In this document: piece after piece, positions 31,382 to 39,190 of the stretch
How positions within the stretch are numbered: the stretch's first letter is position 1
Layout: the number at the start of each line of letters is the position of its first letter
Assembly: GCA_913057225.1 (NCBI GenBank)
Contig: CAJXNT010000001.1
Span: forward strand, 1 to 64,000
Length of the DNA stretch: 64,000 bases
Source of the DNA: an uncultured Mycoplasmatota bacterium
GTDB lineage: Bacteria > Bacillota_I > Bacilli_A > Izemoplasmatales > Izemoplasmataceae
Direction: 5' to 3'
The notes under the pieces: model-generated
The model's database searches: none
What the model was told of the DNA's origin: nothing
The model's input: only the letters and a program-made list of their open reading frames with translations
Program-made: the position numbers and the translations under genes

Positions 31382-31590
31382 GATTCATTCCCAATTTTAA
31401 TGAGTCGTCGGATGAACTGCCAAATCGCCCCGCCCCCTAAGAGGACCATGAACACCCCGGCTAAAAGCCCCTCGAAATTAAAGAGCCCATCGAGGTAGCG
31501 CCCGAGGAAAAATCCAATGAGCAACGCAATCAACATTTCAAAGATGAAGTTGGTCGCCACGGCGATCAGTTTTAGCGTCGATTTTCGCAT
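31378..31590 (-). CDS. AtpZ-like small membrane protein
   Basis: A 70-residue protein with two transmembrane helices (about 12-30 and 42-60) and Gly-rich turns (IGFFLGRYLDGLF), fitting the AtpZ/AtpI family that accompanies sodium- and proton-type ATP synthases in Bacillota. First atp gene, two bases after upp. AtpZ-AtpI pairs have been linked to magnesium or calcium uptake. Confidence 0.7.
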   Translation of the reverse strand: MRKSTLKLIAVATNFIFEMLIALLIGFFLGRYLDGLFNFEGLLAGVFMVLLGGGAIWQFIRRLIKIGNES

Positions 31591-31592
31591 CG

Positions 31593-32219
31593 TTATTTCG
31601 TGCCGAACAAACGGTCCCCAGCATCGCCAAGGCCTGGGACAATGTAACTTTTCTCGTTCATTTTAGGATCGAGCGCCGCCAGGTAAATATCGACATCGGG
31701 ATGCGCATTTTGCAACACGTCGACCCCAGTGGGACACCCGACAATGCCGACAAAGCGGATGTCTTTAGCCCCCGCTTCTTTGAGGAGATGGATGGCTGCG
31801 GTGACCGACCCGCCCGTGGCGAGCATCGGATCCACCACCAACACGGTGGCCCCCGATATGGTGTCGGGCACTTTGAAATAATATTGTTTCGGTTCTAACG
31901 TGGCTTCATCTCGGTACATGCCCACATGCCCCACTTTGGCGGTGGGGATCAGTTGATGAATGCCTGAGACCATGCCCAGCCCTGCCCGTAAAATGGGCAC
32001 AATGACGACATCTTTGGCGAGCATTTTGACGGCGGTGAGCGCAATCGGTGTCTCAATTTCACCGTCGGAAGTCGGCAAATCACGCGTGACTTCATACGCC
32101 ATCAACGCGCCAATTTCATCCACGGTTTCACGGAACAGTTTGGTGGTGGTTTCTTTGTTGCGGATGATGGCCAACTTATGATGAATCAAAGGGTGATCAA
32201 ATACATTCAGTTTTCCCAT
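31593..32219 (-). CDS. upp: uracil phosphoribosyltransferase
   Basis: Salvages uracil to UMP with PRPP. 208 residues; the PRPP loop [13 protein letters not shown] is intact, as are the N-terminal [13 protein letters not shown] and the C-terminal [11 protein letters not shown]. Preceded by AGAGGTAA and followed immediately by the atp genes, the usual Bacillota context. Confidence 0.97.
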   Translation of the reverse strand: MGKLNVFDHPLIHHKLAIIRNKETTTKLFRETVDEIGALMAYEVTRDLPTSDGEIETPIALTAVKMLAKDVVIVPILRAGLGMVSGIHQLIPTAKVGHVGMYRDEATLEPKQYYFKVPDTISGATVLVVDPMLATGGSVTAAIHLLKEAGAKDIRFVGIVGCPTGVDVLQNAHPDVDIYLAALDPKMNEKSYIVPGLGDAGDRLFGTK

Positions 32220-32234
32220 AGATTACCTCTTTAC

Positions 32235-32819
32235 TTACTTTAACATATCCTTGACGGGTTGAAAGCTTTTCCGGTGCATCGGGCTGACCCCCCGCTTTTT
32301 AAGCATCGCAAGATGCTGCGCGGTGGGATAGCCCTTGTGTTGGGCAAAGCCATACCCTGGGTACGTTTCTTCCGCTGCCACCATGGTGCGGTCACGCGTG
32401 ACCTTGGCAAGGATGCTGGCCGCGGCGATGCTTTCTGAGAGCGTGTCGCCTTTGACAATGGCGTGATGAGCCATCGGCACCAAGAGTGGCATCGCATCCG
32501 TCAGGGTGAAATCTGCATTCAGCGTCATGGCAATTTCCGTCATCGCTTCTTGTGTGGCCCGGTATATATTCAGCGCATCAATCGTGGCGATGTCTACGAT
32601 TTTAATCTCGTAGGCGATGGCTTCATCTTGAATCAATGGAAACAAGCGCTCGCGCGTTTTTTCCGAGAGTTGTTTGGAATCAAAAAGCCCGGTAATGGCG
32701 TGGGATTTCGGTAAGATCACACCGGCCACCACCAACGGCCCGGCAATGGGCCCTCGGCCCGCTTCATCGATGCCACACAGTGTCGTGACATCCGGCGTGT
32801 AATACTGCCCGTCAATCAT
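32235..32819 (-). CDS. rnhB: ribonuclease HII
   Basis: Removes RNA from RNA-DNA hybrids. 194 residues from the start at 32819, which overlaps the rbgA stop; the motif GIDEAGRGPIAGPLVVAG gives the first catalytic Asp and Glu. An ATG at 32849 is in frame but buried in rbgA without a ribosome site. The rbgA-rnhB pair is conserved in Bacillota. Confidence 0.95.
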   Translation of the reverse strand: MIDGQYYTPDVTTLCGIDEAGRGPIAGPLVVAGVILPKSHAITGLFDSKQLSEKTRERLFPLIQDEAIAYEIKIVDIATIDALNIYRATQEAMTEIAMTLNADFTLTDAMPLLVPMAHHAIVKGDTLSESIAAASILAKVTRDRTMVAAEETYPGYGFAQHKGYPTAQHLAMLKKRGVSPMHRKSFQPVKDMLK

Positions 32820-33609
32820 CCAGTGGGACCTTCCCAAACGCCCCCGCACGGTAGCGTTTGAGGATACTTTGCGTCAGGGCCATTTCATCGTAATGATGTT
32901 CCGTTTTAAACCCTTCATCGCGGGCGATGGTTTCTAAAATATCGGGGGCACTGAGATCTGGATACATCGACGATAGTTTTGATTCAGGATGCGTCATGAG
33001 CCGCTCCATGAGAAAATCCAGTGCTTGGGCATGGGGAATCAAGGCATCTTTAATCGATCCTAAAATGGCCATCTTTAACCCCACCAAGGGGTCTTCAATT
33101 TTGGGCCATAATACGCCCGGCGTATCAAGCACAGAAACTTCTGGCGTTTCCACCCAACGCACGGCTTTGGTGACGCCGGGGGTGTTGGCCACGGGTTGGG
33201 TTTTTTTCTGTGCGATTTTATTAATCAGCGTGCTTTTTCCCGTGTTGGGAATGCCGAGGACGGAAAGTCTCAAGCCGCCGATTTTACGGCGCGATGATTG
33301 CATCGATTGCGCCACTTTGATTAAGGCTTTAATGTCTTTATCTTTATGGGCGCTGATGATGACTGAGGGGATGTTTAATTCTGCCAGCCTTAATTTGACC
33401 TGATCTAAATACGAAGCCTTCACCAAATCTTTCTTGTTGATGACGACCAAGAAAGGTTTATTATTGAACGATTTTTGCAGGGTGGGATCGAGCGTGGAAA
33501 ACGGGGCTCTGGCATCAACCATCCAGAGAATCACATCGATTTTATTGAGCATCGATTGGTGTTGATTCCGCGTTTTCGCCATATGGCCCGGATACCAGTT
33601 AATGCTCAT
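32812..33609 (-). CDS. rbgA: ribosome biogenesis GTPase RbgA (YlqF)
   Basis: Late 50S assembly GTPase, 265 residues, with circularly permuted GTPase motifs: VINKKDL (G4) before GIPNTGKST (G1) and DTPGVLWPK (G3). N terminus INWYPGHMAKT is a hallmark. Start overlaps lepB by four bases. Confidence 0.96.
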   Translation of the reverse strand: MSINWYPGHMAKTRNQHQSMLNKIDVILWMVDARAPFSTLDPTLQKSFNNKPFLVVINKKDLVKASYLDQVKLRLAELNIPSVIISAHKDKDIKALIKVAQSMQSSRRKIGGLRLSVLGIPNTGKSTLINKIAQKKTQPVANTPGVTKAVRWVETPEVSVLDTPGVLWPKIEDPLVGLKMAILGSIKDALIPHAQALDFLMERLMTHPESKLSSMYPDLSAPDILETIARDEGFKTEHHYDEMALTQSILKRYRAGAFGKVPLDD

Positions 33610-34448
33610 GGCTGGACCGGTCCGAACCGTTCAAACGGCCTTAAAATAAACACCACATGCCCAAAGAAATCGGACGATTCCACCGCCCCAATCGACCGGG
33701 AGTCGGTGGAGTTATTGCGGTTGTCGCCTAACACATAATATTGGGAATCACTGAGGGTCAGGTTGCAATTGCTTCCCCCAAAACATAAGGTTTCTGTGCC
33801 GTTTAAATAGGGTTCTTCAAGCGCGTCGCCATTGACGAAGACGTCGCCATCATCAATAAAAATCTGATCGCCCGGCAATCCCACCACGCGTTTTAAGAAG
33901 TATTCCGACTCCACTTGCACCACGACCACATCGCCATAAGTAATGCTGTCGATCGCATGCACGATGATGACGTCATCTTGATCAAAAAAGTTATCGTTCA
34001 TGCTGGAACCGGAGACATTCGCCAGGGAGATAAAAAAGGTGTTCACGAGCACATACACCATGCCAATGAACGCCGCGAATTGCACGTAATCCATGCGCGA
34101 GTGAATGCGTCTGAGTTTCCTCAGTTGTTTTTTTTCATTCATCGGTCGATTCATGATCGATTGGGCTTTGAAAAGCCCAGGAATGATCAAAAGGGTGAAG
34201 AGGACCACCAGCGTGTAATAGAAGGATAAATCCTCAATCAGAGGGACCGTCTCAGAGACATACGCCCCGACCCAAGGAAGTTCTGAAAATGTGGTATGTC
34301 TTAAAGTGTTAAATGGGGCATACCGAGGCGCAAGCCATTCAGCCACAAACATCACACTTAAAAAAAGAACGGTTTTAATCCACGTTCGGGTGATTTTACG
34401 GGTGGCTTTTTTAACGGGTTTCGAGATGACGGTTTCTTCCAAAATCAT
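33606..34448 (-). CDS. lepB: signal peptidase I with extra N-terminal membrane helices
   Basis: Cleaves signal peptides of exported proteins. Catalytic Ser149 (SGSSMND) and Lys186 (FLKRVVGLPGDQ) are in place, and the box E region YYVLGDNRNNSTDSR is intact. The protein is 280 residues with three hydrophobic segments (about 23-40, 76-95, 121-142), whereas most Bacillota type I enzymes have a single anchor. The catalytic part faces outward after the third helix. It heads the lepB-rbgA-rnhB-upp-atp run. Confidence 0.93.
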   Translation of the reverse strand: MILEETVISKPVKKATRKITRTWIKTVLFLSVMFVAEWLAPRYAPFNTLRHTTFSELPWVGAYVSETVPLIEDLSFYYTLVVLFTLLIIPGLFKAQSIMNRPMNEKKQLRKLRRIHSRMDYVQFAAFIGMVYVLVNTFFISLANVSGSSMNDNFFDQDDVIIVHAIDSITYGDVVVVQVESEYFLKRVVGLPGDQIFIDDGDVFVNGDALEEPYLNGTETLCFGGSNCNLTLSDSQYYVLGDNRNNSTDSRSIGAVESSDFFGHVVFILRPFERFGPVQP

Positions 34449-34491
34449 CGCCTTCTTTCTACGCTTTATTTTACACCAATTCAGAAGGAAT

Positions 34492-34519
34492 AAAAAAGGC
34501 CACCGTCAACGATGACCTT
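34492..34519 (-). terminator. terminator after the FtsK-like translocase
   Basis: Minus-strand stem AAGGTCATCGT/GACGGTGGCCTT with some G-U pairs, followed by a T run, eight bases after the stop. Confidence 0.8.
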
Positions 34520-34526
34520 AGGATCG

Positions 34527-36566
34527 TTAAATCCCTCTCAGTTTGGCAATGATGGCTTCCGCTTCGGTTTCATCCACTAAGACGTCCCGCGCTTTGGAAC
34601 CGACGTTTTCACCGACAATGCCCGCCGCTTCTAAACTGGAGACAATGCTTTGGGCGCGGTTAAAGCCAATGTTAAAGTTTTTGATGATCCGGTTCATGGA
34701 CGCTTCACCTTGCCCAATGACAAATTTCGCCACGTCCACCAACAGTTCATCGTTTTGGAAGGTATTGATGGCTTTTTCGATCAGTTCATCGGCCGTGAAT
34801 AAGTAATCGGGTGTGCGTTGATTTTTAATGAAATTCGTGACGGCGTCGATGTCTTCATCGGAGACAAAGGCCCCTTGTAAGCGCCGTTTGTTTTTCCCGT
34901 TGACCATCAACAGCATGTCGCCTTTACCGATCAGTTTTTCGGCCCCCGCCGAGTCTAAGATGGTCTGTGAATCAATGTGAGAGGCCACAGAGAAAGCGAT
35001 GCGCGTGGGGATGTTGGATTTAATGGTTCCTTTGATGACGTCGGTCGATGGCCGTTGCGTGGCGACCAATAAATGAATCCCGGCGGCTCTGGCTTTTTGC
35101 GTCAGACGCATGATGGATTCTTCCACCGCTTGTGAGGCGACCACCATCAAATCGGCCAACTCGTCGACGACGATGACCATGTAGGGGAGGGCTTTCGATG
35201 CGACGTCGTTATACCCAACAATGTCGCGCACTTTACTTTCAGAAAACATTTGATACCGACGTTCCATTTCATCCACCGACCATTTGAGGGCGGCGGTGGC
35301 GGCTTTCACGTTCGTGATGACAGGCGTCAGTAAATGAGGGAGTTCATCGTAACTGGAAAGCTCCACCATTTTCGGGTCAATCAATATCATTTTCAGTTCC
35401 TCGGGGGTATGTTTTAACAACAAACTCACGAGAATGGTGTTGATGTTGACGGATTTCCCAGACCCCGTTTGACCGGCAATGAGTCCATGCGGCATCGCTT
35501 TGATGGACTCGACAATCGTGAATCCATCAATGTCACGGCCCAACGCCACGGTGAGGGGATCTTCGGCATTTTTAAAGACATCTTTTTTGATGAGATTGGC
35601 AAAATGCACCGTTTGCCGGACTTCATTCGGCACTTCAATGCCCACGGTCGATTTTCCGGGGATGGGGGCTTCAATCCGGATTTGTTCGGCGGAAAGATTC
35701 ATTTTTAAATTGTCTTGAAGTTGCGTGACTTTCGAGATGCGCACGCCACTGTCTAAGACGACTTCAAACCGGGTCACGGTCGGCCCATACGTATACGAAT
35801 GAACATGGGCGCCCACACCAAAAGCTTCAAACGTTTGGTCGATGGCGTGTTTTTGGCGTTCGAGTGATTCCTTGGGATCGGTTTTGACGTCTGGAGGAAT
35901 TGAAAAAAGCGATTCAGGCGGCAGTTCATAAGGCGCCTGTTTTTTCGCCGGTTCTTCTTCTTGGGGCATGGCGTCTCTTTCTTCTTCTGCGGGCGCCTCG
36001 GGTTCCGCGGGAGGCACCGTTTCGTTGGACGGGTCTTCTTCAGGGGTGATCTCAGGTTCTGGATCCAATGATTGCTCTGCACCATCTTCAGACGCCATGA
36101 ATTTTTGAATGTGATCGTCAATGGAGGCGTCTTTGGGCATGCCAAGATCGGTTTCGGGGGTCGCTTCAGCGGGGGAGACTGCCTCTTCGGGTTCGCTCCA
36201 CGTGGGGGCGGGGGATTTTTCCCCGTGAATTTTGCGGTCTTGATCTTCCAAGGCTTCCGATAAATTTTTTCCACTGACCACATCAAATTCGGGATAAGCC
36301 GTCCCATATTTTTTAATGCGTTCTTCGTTGGTCATTTTGGGCTTAATGCGGAAAGGATCAAGTTTGTCCATGTTGGTTTTGGATTTTTCCATGATCGGCA
36401 CGACCACTTCGTCTTTCACATGCGTGCCAAAAATGGGAGACACAAACCGGTCTTTTTTATAGACTCTTTTTTCTTCCTCGGTGAGAATATGAAATATTTT
36501 AAACGGAGACTCATCGGGGGTTCTTTCGAACGGAGTCTTAACGAATTTTCGTTTGAAGCGTAGCAC
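34527..36566 (-). CDS. FtsK/SpoIIIE-type DNA translocase without membrane domain (SftA-like)
   Basis: Hexameric DNA pump for moving chromosome ends through the septum. About 679 residues: no transmembrane segment anywhere; an acidic Pro/Glu-rich linker (roughly 100-230), then the motor with Walker A GQTGSGKS and the C-terminal gamma winged helix (GQGEASMNRIIKNFNIGFNRAQ). Classical FtsK and SpoIIIE start with four helices, so this resembles soluble B. subtilis SftA (YtpS). The neighbouring thioredoxin-like gene matches ytpP next to ytpS. The GTG at 36566 is the best start: AGGGAGG is seven bases away, while the ATG at 36572 is only one base from it. Confidence 0.9.
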   Translation of the reverse strand: MLRFKRKFVKTPFERTPDESPFKIFHILTEEEKRVYKKDRFVSPIFGTHVKDEVVVPIMEKSKTNMDKLDPFRIKPKMTNEERIKKYGTAYPEFDVVSGKNLSEALEDQDRKIHGEKSPAPTWSEPEEAVSPAEATPETDLGMPKDASIDDHIQKFMASEDGAEQSLDPEPEITPEEDPSNETVPPAEPEAPAEEERDAMPQEEEPAKKQAPYELPPESLFSIPPDVKTDPKESLERQKHAIDQTFEAFGVGAHVHSYTYGPTVTRFEVVLDSGVRISKVTQLQDNLKMNLSAEQIRIEAPIPGKSTVGIEVPNEVRQTVHFANLIKKDVFKNAEDPLTVALGRDIDGFTIVESIKAMPHGLIAGQTGSGKSVNINTILVSLLLKHTPEELKMILIDPKMVELSSYDELPHLLTPVITNVKAATAALKWSVDEMERRYQMFSESKVRDIVGYNDVASKALPYMVIVVDELADLMVVASQAVEESIMRLTQKARAAGIHLLVATQRPSTDVIKGTIKSNIPTRIAFSVASHIDSQTILDSAGAEKLIGKGDMLLMVNGKNKRRLQGAFVSDEDIDAVTNFIKNQRTPDYLFTADELIEKAINTFQNDELLVDVAKFVIGQGEASMNRIIKNFNIGFNRAQSIVSSLEAAGIVGENVGSKARDVLVDETEAEAIIAKLRGI

Positions 36567-36900
36567 CAGCATTCCTCCCTTGTCGCGCCTCGGCAATGAA
36601 ATGCGTGATCATGCCGGGCGACTTATAGAACGGATCGATGTATGTTTCTTTCAAATCATCTTTGACATAGTATAAAACACTTGGGACCCCATAGATGTTG
36701 AGATGGTTGGCGAGCACGGGGTGTTTCTCTCGTTGAACGTAATAAAAATCAATGTCCGGAAAGACCGCTTCAAGGCGGTCCAAGTACGGTTCGAGGCGGT
36801 GACAATCCGGGCACCACGATGAATAAAAAATCACCACAGTTTCTCGTGCCCCATTTTTTAAGGCGGCTTCGTATTCGGCCATCGTGTTAAGCGTCCGCAT
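36538..36900 (-). CDS. thioredoxin-like protein (YtpP-like)
   Basis: A 120-residue thioredoxin-fold protein with active site WCPDC and the cis-proline segment IYGVPSVLYY. Start at 36900 follows a GAGG at nine bases and overlaps the preceding gene by 14 bases; an internal ATG 18 bases later is possible. The frame continues upstream but only as a shadow of the neighbour. It overlaps the translocase start region by about 29 bases, indicating translational coupling. Confidence 0.8.
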   Translation of the reverse strand: MRTLNTMAEYEAALKNGARETVVIFYSSWCPDCHRLEPYLDRLEAVFPDIDFYYVQREKHPVLANHLNIYGVPSVLYYVKDDLKETYIDPFYKSPGMITHFIAEARQGRNAGATLQTKIR

Positions 36901-37615
36901 CCAGTAAATCCTCATCCAGTTTTTTAATTTCACGCTCCACCAAATCATAATCAATGGTTTCGTTGAAGACATTTTTTGAATACACGCGTGACGTTTCTTC
37001 TGCCACCACGGCCAACATCGACTTGGCGATGTGCCGGTTGAGCGTATTGATGCTGGTTTTAATGATGACTTTGCGGAACCAATAGACAGGGTTAAACGCA
37101 TTGATGACCCCAAGGGTGGCTTCAATGCCTTTGCGCGTTTTTTTGCTGCTGACGATTTTCATCCACGCCTGGTCATCGAGTTTTTTCTTAAAATCGACCA
37201 GTTCTTTAAACCGGCTGACGCGCACATTTTTCACATTTTTTAACAATCCCTGGTTGAGGGTCTTCGCCACTCGGTCATGAATGTAATCATCCAGTTGCAG
37301 CAATTCGTCCACGGAAAGTTCCATCAACGGGTATTTGGATTCTGGGTAGTAATAGGTCGCGATCTCTTCGGTCAATGCTTTCGCCGACGTGGTGAAGGCA
37401 TCAAAAAACGCGTGGTCTTTTTGTGCCGCGAGCATCGCATCGGTATGGGATTTAAGAACCTCTTTGAGGTCCGCTTCATCCATCGGCGATTGCGCATTGA
37501 GTTGCGGTTTTATCCGTAACCCGCGGACAAAAAACACCGTGTAAAGTAACGTGAATAATACCATCCCAAAAACTAATCCGATGGCAAAACTAATGAGCGT
37601 TGTGAGTTCAAACAT
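36887..37615 (-). CDS. membrane-anchored protein of unknown function
   Basis: I do not recognise this family. It is 242 residues with one N-terminal transmembrane helix (about 5-30) and a long cytoplasmic, mostly helical, charged domain. A weakly hydrophobic stretch near 165-180 (VINAFNPVYWF) could touch the membrane. There are no cysteines and no catalytic motif that I can name. It is first in a unit with the thioredoxin-like protein and the DNA translocase, so a role near the division site is conceivable but unproven. Confidence 0.75.
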   Translation of the reverse strand: MFELTTLISFAIGLVFGMVLFTLLYTVFFVRGLRIKPQLNAQSPMDEADLKEVLKSHTDAMLAAQKDHAFFDAFTTSAKALTEEIATYYYPESKYPLMELSVDELLQLDDYIHDRVAKTLNQGLLKNVKNVRVSRFKELVDFKKKLDDQAWMKIVSSKKTRKGIEATLGVINAFNPVYWFRKVIIKTSINTLNRHIAKSMLAVVAEETSRVYSKNVFNETIDYDLVEREIKKLDEDLLDADA

Positions 37616-37637
37616 TTCGCACGCCTCCGCGCCTCAA

Positions 37638-37643
37638 ATTATA
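37638..37643 (-). promoter_or_regulatory. extended -10 for the unknown membrane protein operon
   Basis: TGATATAAT on the minus strand, about 25 bases before the start codon. The -35 match is poor. Confidence 0.5.
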
Positions 37644-37675
37644 TCACACACACCCTTTTTCATGCGGGCGAGCCG

Positions 37676-37705
37676 TTGCCTTTGGTTGGGCCAATGTGCG
37701 ATAAT
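37676..37705 (+). promoter_or_regulatory. HAD phosphatase promoter
   Basis: TTGCCT (37676-37681), 18 bases, GATAAT (37700-37705), 18 bases before the ATG. Confidence 0.45.
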
Positions 37706-37722
37706 GATCTCGAGGTGAATGC

Positions 37723-38544
37723 ATGCAAAAAAAACTGATTGCCCTGGATTTAGATGGCACCTTGCTTTATGACTGGTCCACCTTAAAAGAGGAAACAAAA
37801 GACTATTTGATCGACCTGCAAGCGCAGGGTCATACGGTGGTGATTGCCACGGGCAGACCCTTTCGAAGCAGCGATCATTTTTATGATGCCCTCCAGTTAA
37901 AAACCCCATTGATTAATTTCAACGGAGGCATCATCACATCCAAACACGATCCTCATTTTCCCGATCAGCACATTTGGTTGGATAAAGATGCGGTGCTCGA
38001 TATTTTCAGAGAAAACCGAGCCTTAATCACCAATGCCTTTTGTGAGATTAAAGACAATGTCTATCTTTTAAAAGACGATAAAGCCCTCTATCCATTTTTG
38101 CATCTCAACGAATATTCCACGCTGACGGTGGGTCCCTTTGAAAAGACGCTGCCTGGCCCAACAAACGGGTTCATTGCCCTCGCCGAAAAAGGCAATGGCG
38201 ATAAAATCGAAGCGTACATTGAAGCCCACTATCAAGACATCATTTTATCCCGCAATTGGGGCAATGACGAAACCGATGTCATTGAAATTTTCACCCCCAA
38301 AACGAACAAAGGTGAGGCCCTAGCTGGCGTCGCGAGTTATCTCGGATTTGCGCAAGCTGATACCATCGCATTTGGCGATGGACACAACGACATCGAGATG
38401 TTAAAGTGGGCCGGCATCGGCGTGGCCATGGCCAATGCCCACCCGGCTGCAAAAGCCGCGGCAGACATCGTCTCAGAAAAAACCAATCAAGAATTTGCCA
38501 TTGAATATCATCTTGACCAGCTAATAAAAAAAGGAGATTATTAA
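37723..38544 (+). CDS. Cof-type HAD phosphatase
   Basis: A 273-residue phosphatase of the haloacid dehalogenase superfamily, Cof subgroup. Nucleophile motif LDLDGTLL at residues 8-15 and the metal-binding motif FGDGHNDIEML near 220; a large cap sits between. Substrates of this group are sugar phosphates, nucleotides or cofactors and cannot be assigned. Plus-strand single gene; its end overlaps the convergent nuclease gene by four bases. Confidence 0.9.
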   Translation: MQKKLIALDLDGTLLYDWSTLKEETKDYLIDLQAQGHTVVIATGRPFRSSDHFYDALQLKTPLINFNGGIITSKHDPHFPDQHIWLDKDAVLDIFRENRALITNAFCEIKDNVYLLKDDKALYPFLHLNEYSTLTVGPFEKTLPGPTNGFIALAEKGNGDKIEAYIEAHYQDIILSRNWGNDETDVIEIFTPKTNKGEALAGVASYLGFAQADTIAFGDGHNDIEMLKWAGIGVAMANAHPAAKAAADIVSEKTNQEFAIEYHLDQLIKKGDY

Positions 38545-38555
38545 CTCCTTTTTTT
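38528..38555. terminator. bidirectional terminator between HAD and nuclease genes
   Basis: AAAAAAAGGAG and CTCCTTTTTTT flank ATTATTAA, giving a hairpin with A and T runs on both sides. Both stop codons lie in the loop. Confidence 0.75.
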
Positions 38556-39173
38556 ATTAGCTATGTTTCTTTCTTGTTTTTCTAGGAACAACCCGAAATC
38601 GCCCCAAGTGAACAATTTAACTTTTAATTTTTCAGCGGTTTCCTTAGCTTGTTTGGTAAATCTGTTTGACGATGTGACTACCCATGCCTCATCTGCATTG
38701 TATAAACTTAAACCTGTGTGAGCCTCTTTGATTGCATCAAAGCCAACGCTACCGGCATACTTCTTGACTTGGACAACAATCGTGTAAGAATCTTTTTTTG
38801 CGATGACATCAATTCCTTTATCACCTGATCCTGAAGTCGCATAAGCATTAAAACCAACATTTTCTAGACTCTCTGCTATGAGTTTCTCAAAATCCCATGG
38901 ATCAATTGAGTCAATTTGATTCATTCTTCTTTTGAGAATCACTTGTTTCTTTCTTATTTCGTGAAGTCTTTTCTCTGCATATTTCTTGTAACTAATCAGT
39001 ATTGTGATGATTAACAGTAAGTATCCCATTACAGAGTATAAAATACCTGATCCCAAACCATAATCATAAGAACCCATTATTATGAATGAGAGTCCCAAAA
39101 TTAACGGTATCAGTTCTAGATGCTTCTTTAGGAACTTAATATCTTTTTTTGTTAGAAGTTTTCTTTTCCCCAT
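38541..39173 (-). CDS. membrane-anchored Mrr-like restriction endonuclease-fold protein
   Basis: About 210 residues. Two adjacent hydrophobic helices (about 20-60) are followed by a basic linker and a PD-(D/E)xK nuclease domain of the Mrr_cat type: FEKLIAESLENVGF, then GSGDKGIDVIAKK and VVQVKKY, giving the D...QxK catalytic pattern. Such proteins act on foreign or methylated DNA or on their own chromosome; the target is unknown. The gene is clearly more AT-rich than its neighbours, suggesting recent acquisition. It follows ffh by 17 bases. The start at 39173 is chosen because ATGAGG serves as its ribosome site. Confidence 0.8.
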   Translation of the reverse strand: MGKRKLLTKKDIKFLKKHLELIPLILGLSFIIMGSYDYGLGSGILYSVMGYLLLIITILISYKKYAEKRLHEIRKKQVILKRRMNQIDSIDPWDFEKLIAESLENVGFNAYATSGSGDKGIDVIAKKDSYTIVVQVKKYAGSVGFDAIKEAHTGLSLYNADEAWVVTSSNRFTKQAKETAEKLKVKLFTWGDFGLFLEKQERNIANKKRS

Positions 39174-39190
39174 ATTTTTCCTCATTTAAA

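Noticed and set aside
36900-37125. Upstream extension of the thioredoxin-like frame
   Set aside because: It overlaps the strongly supported coding sequence of the preceding gene in another frame and reads as low-quality protein.
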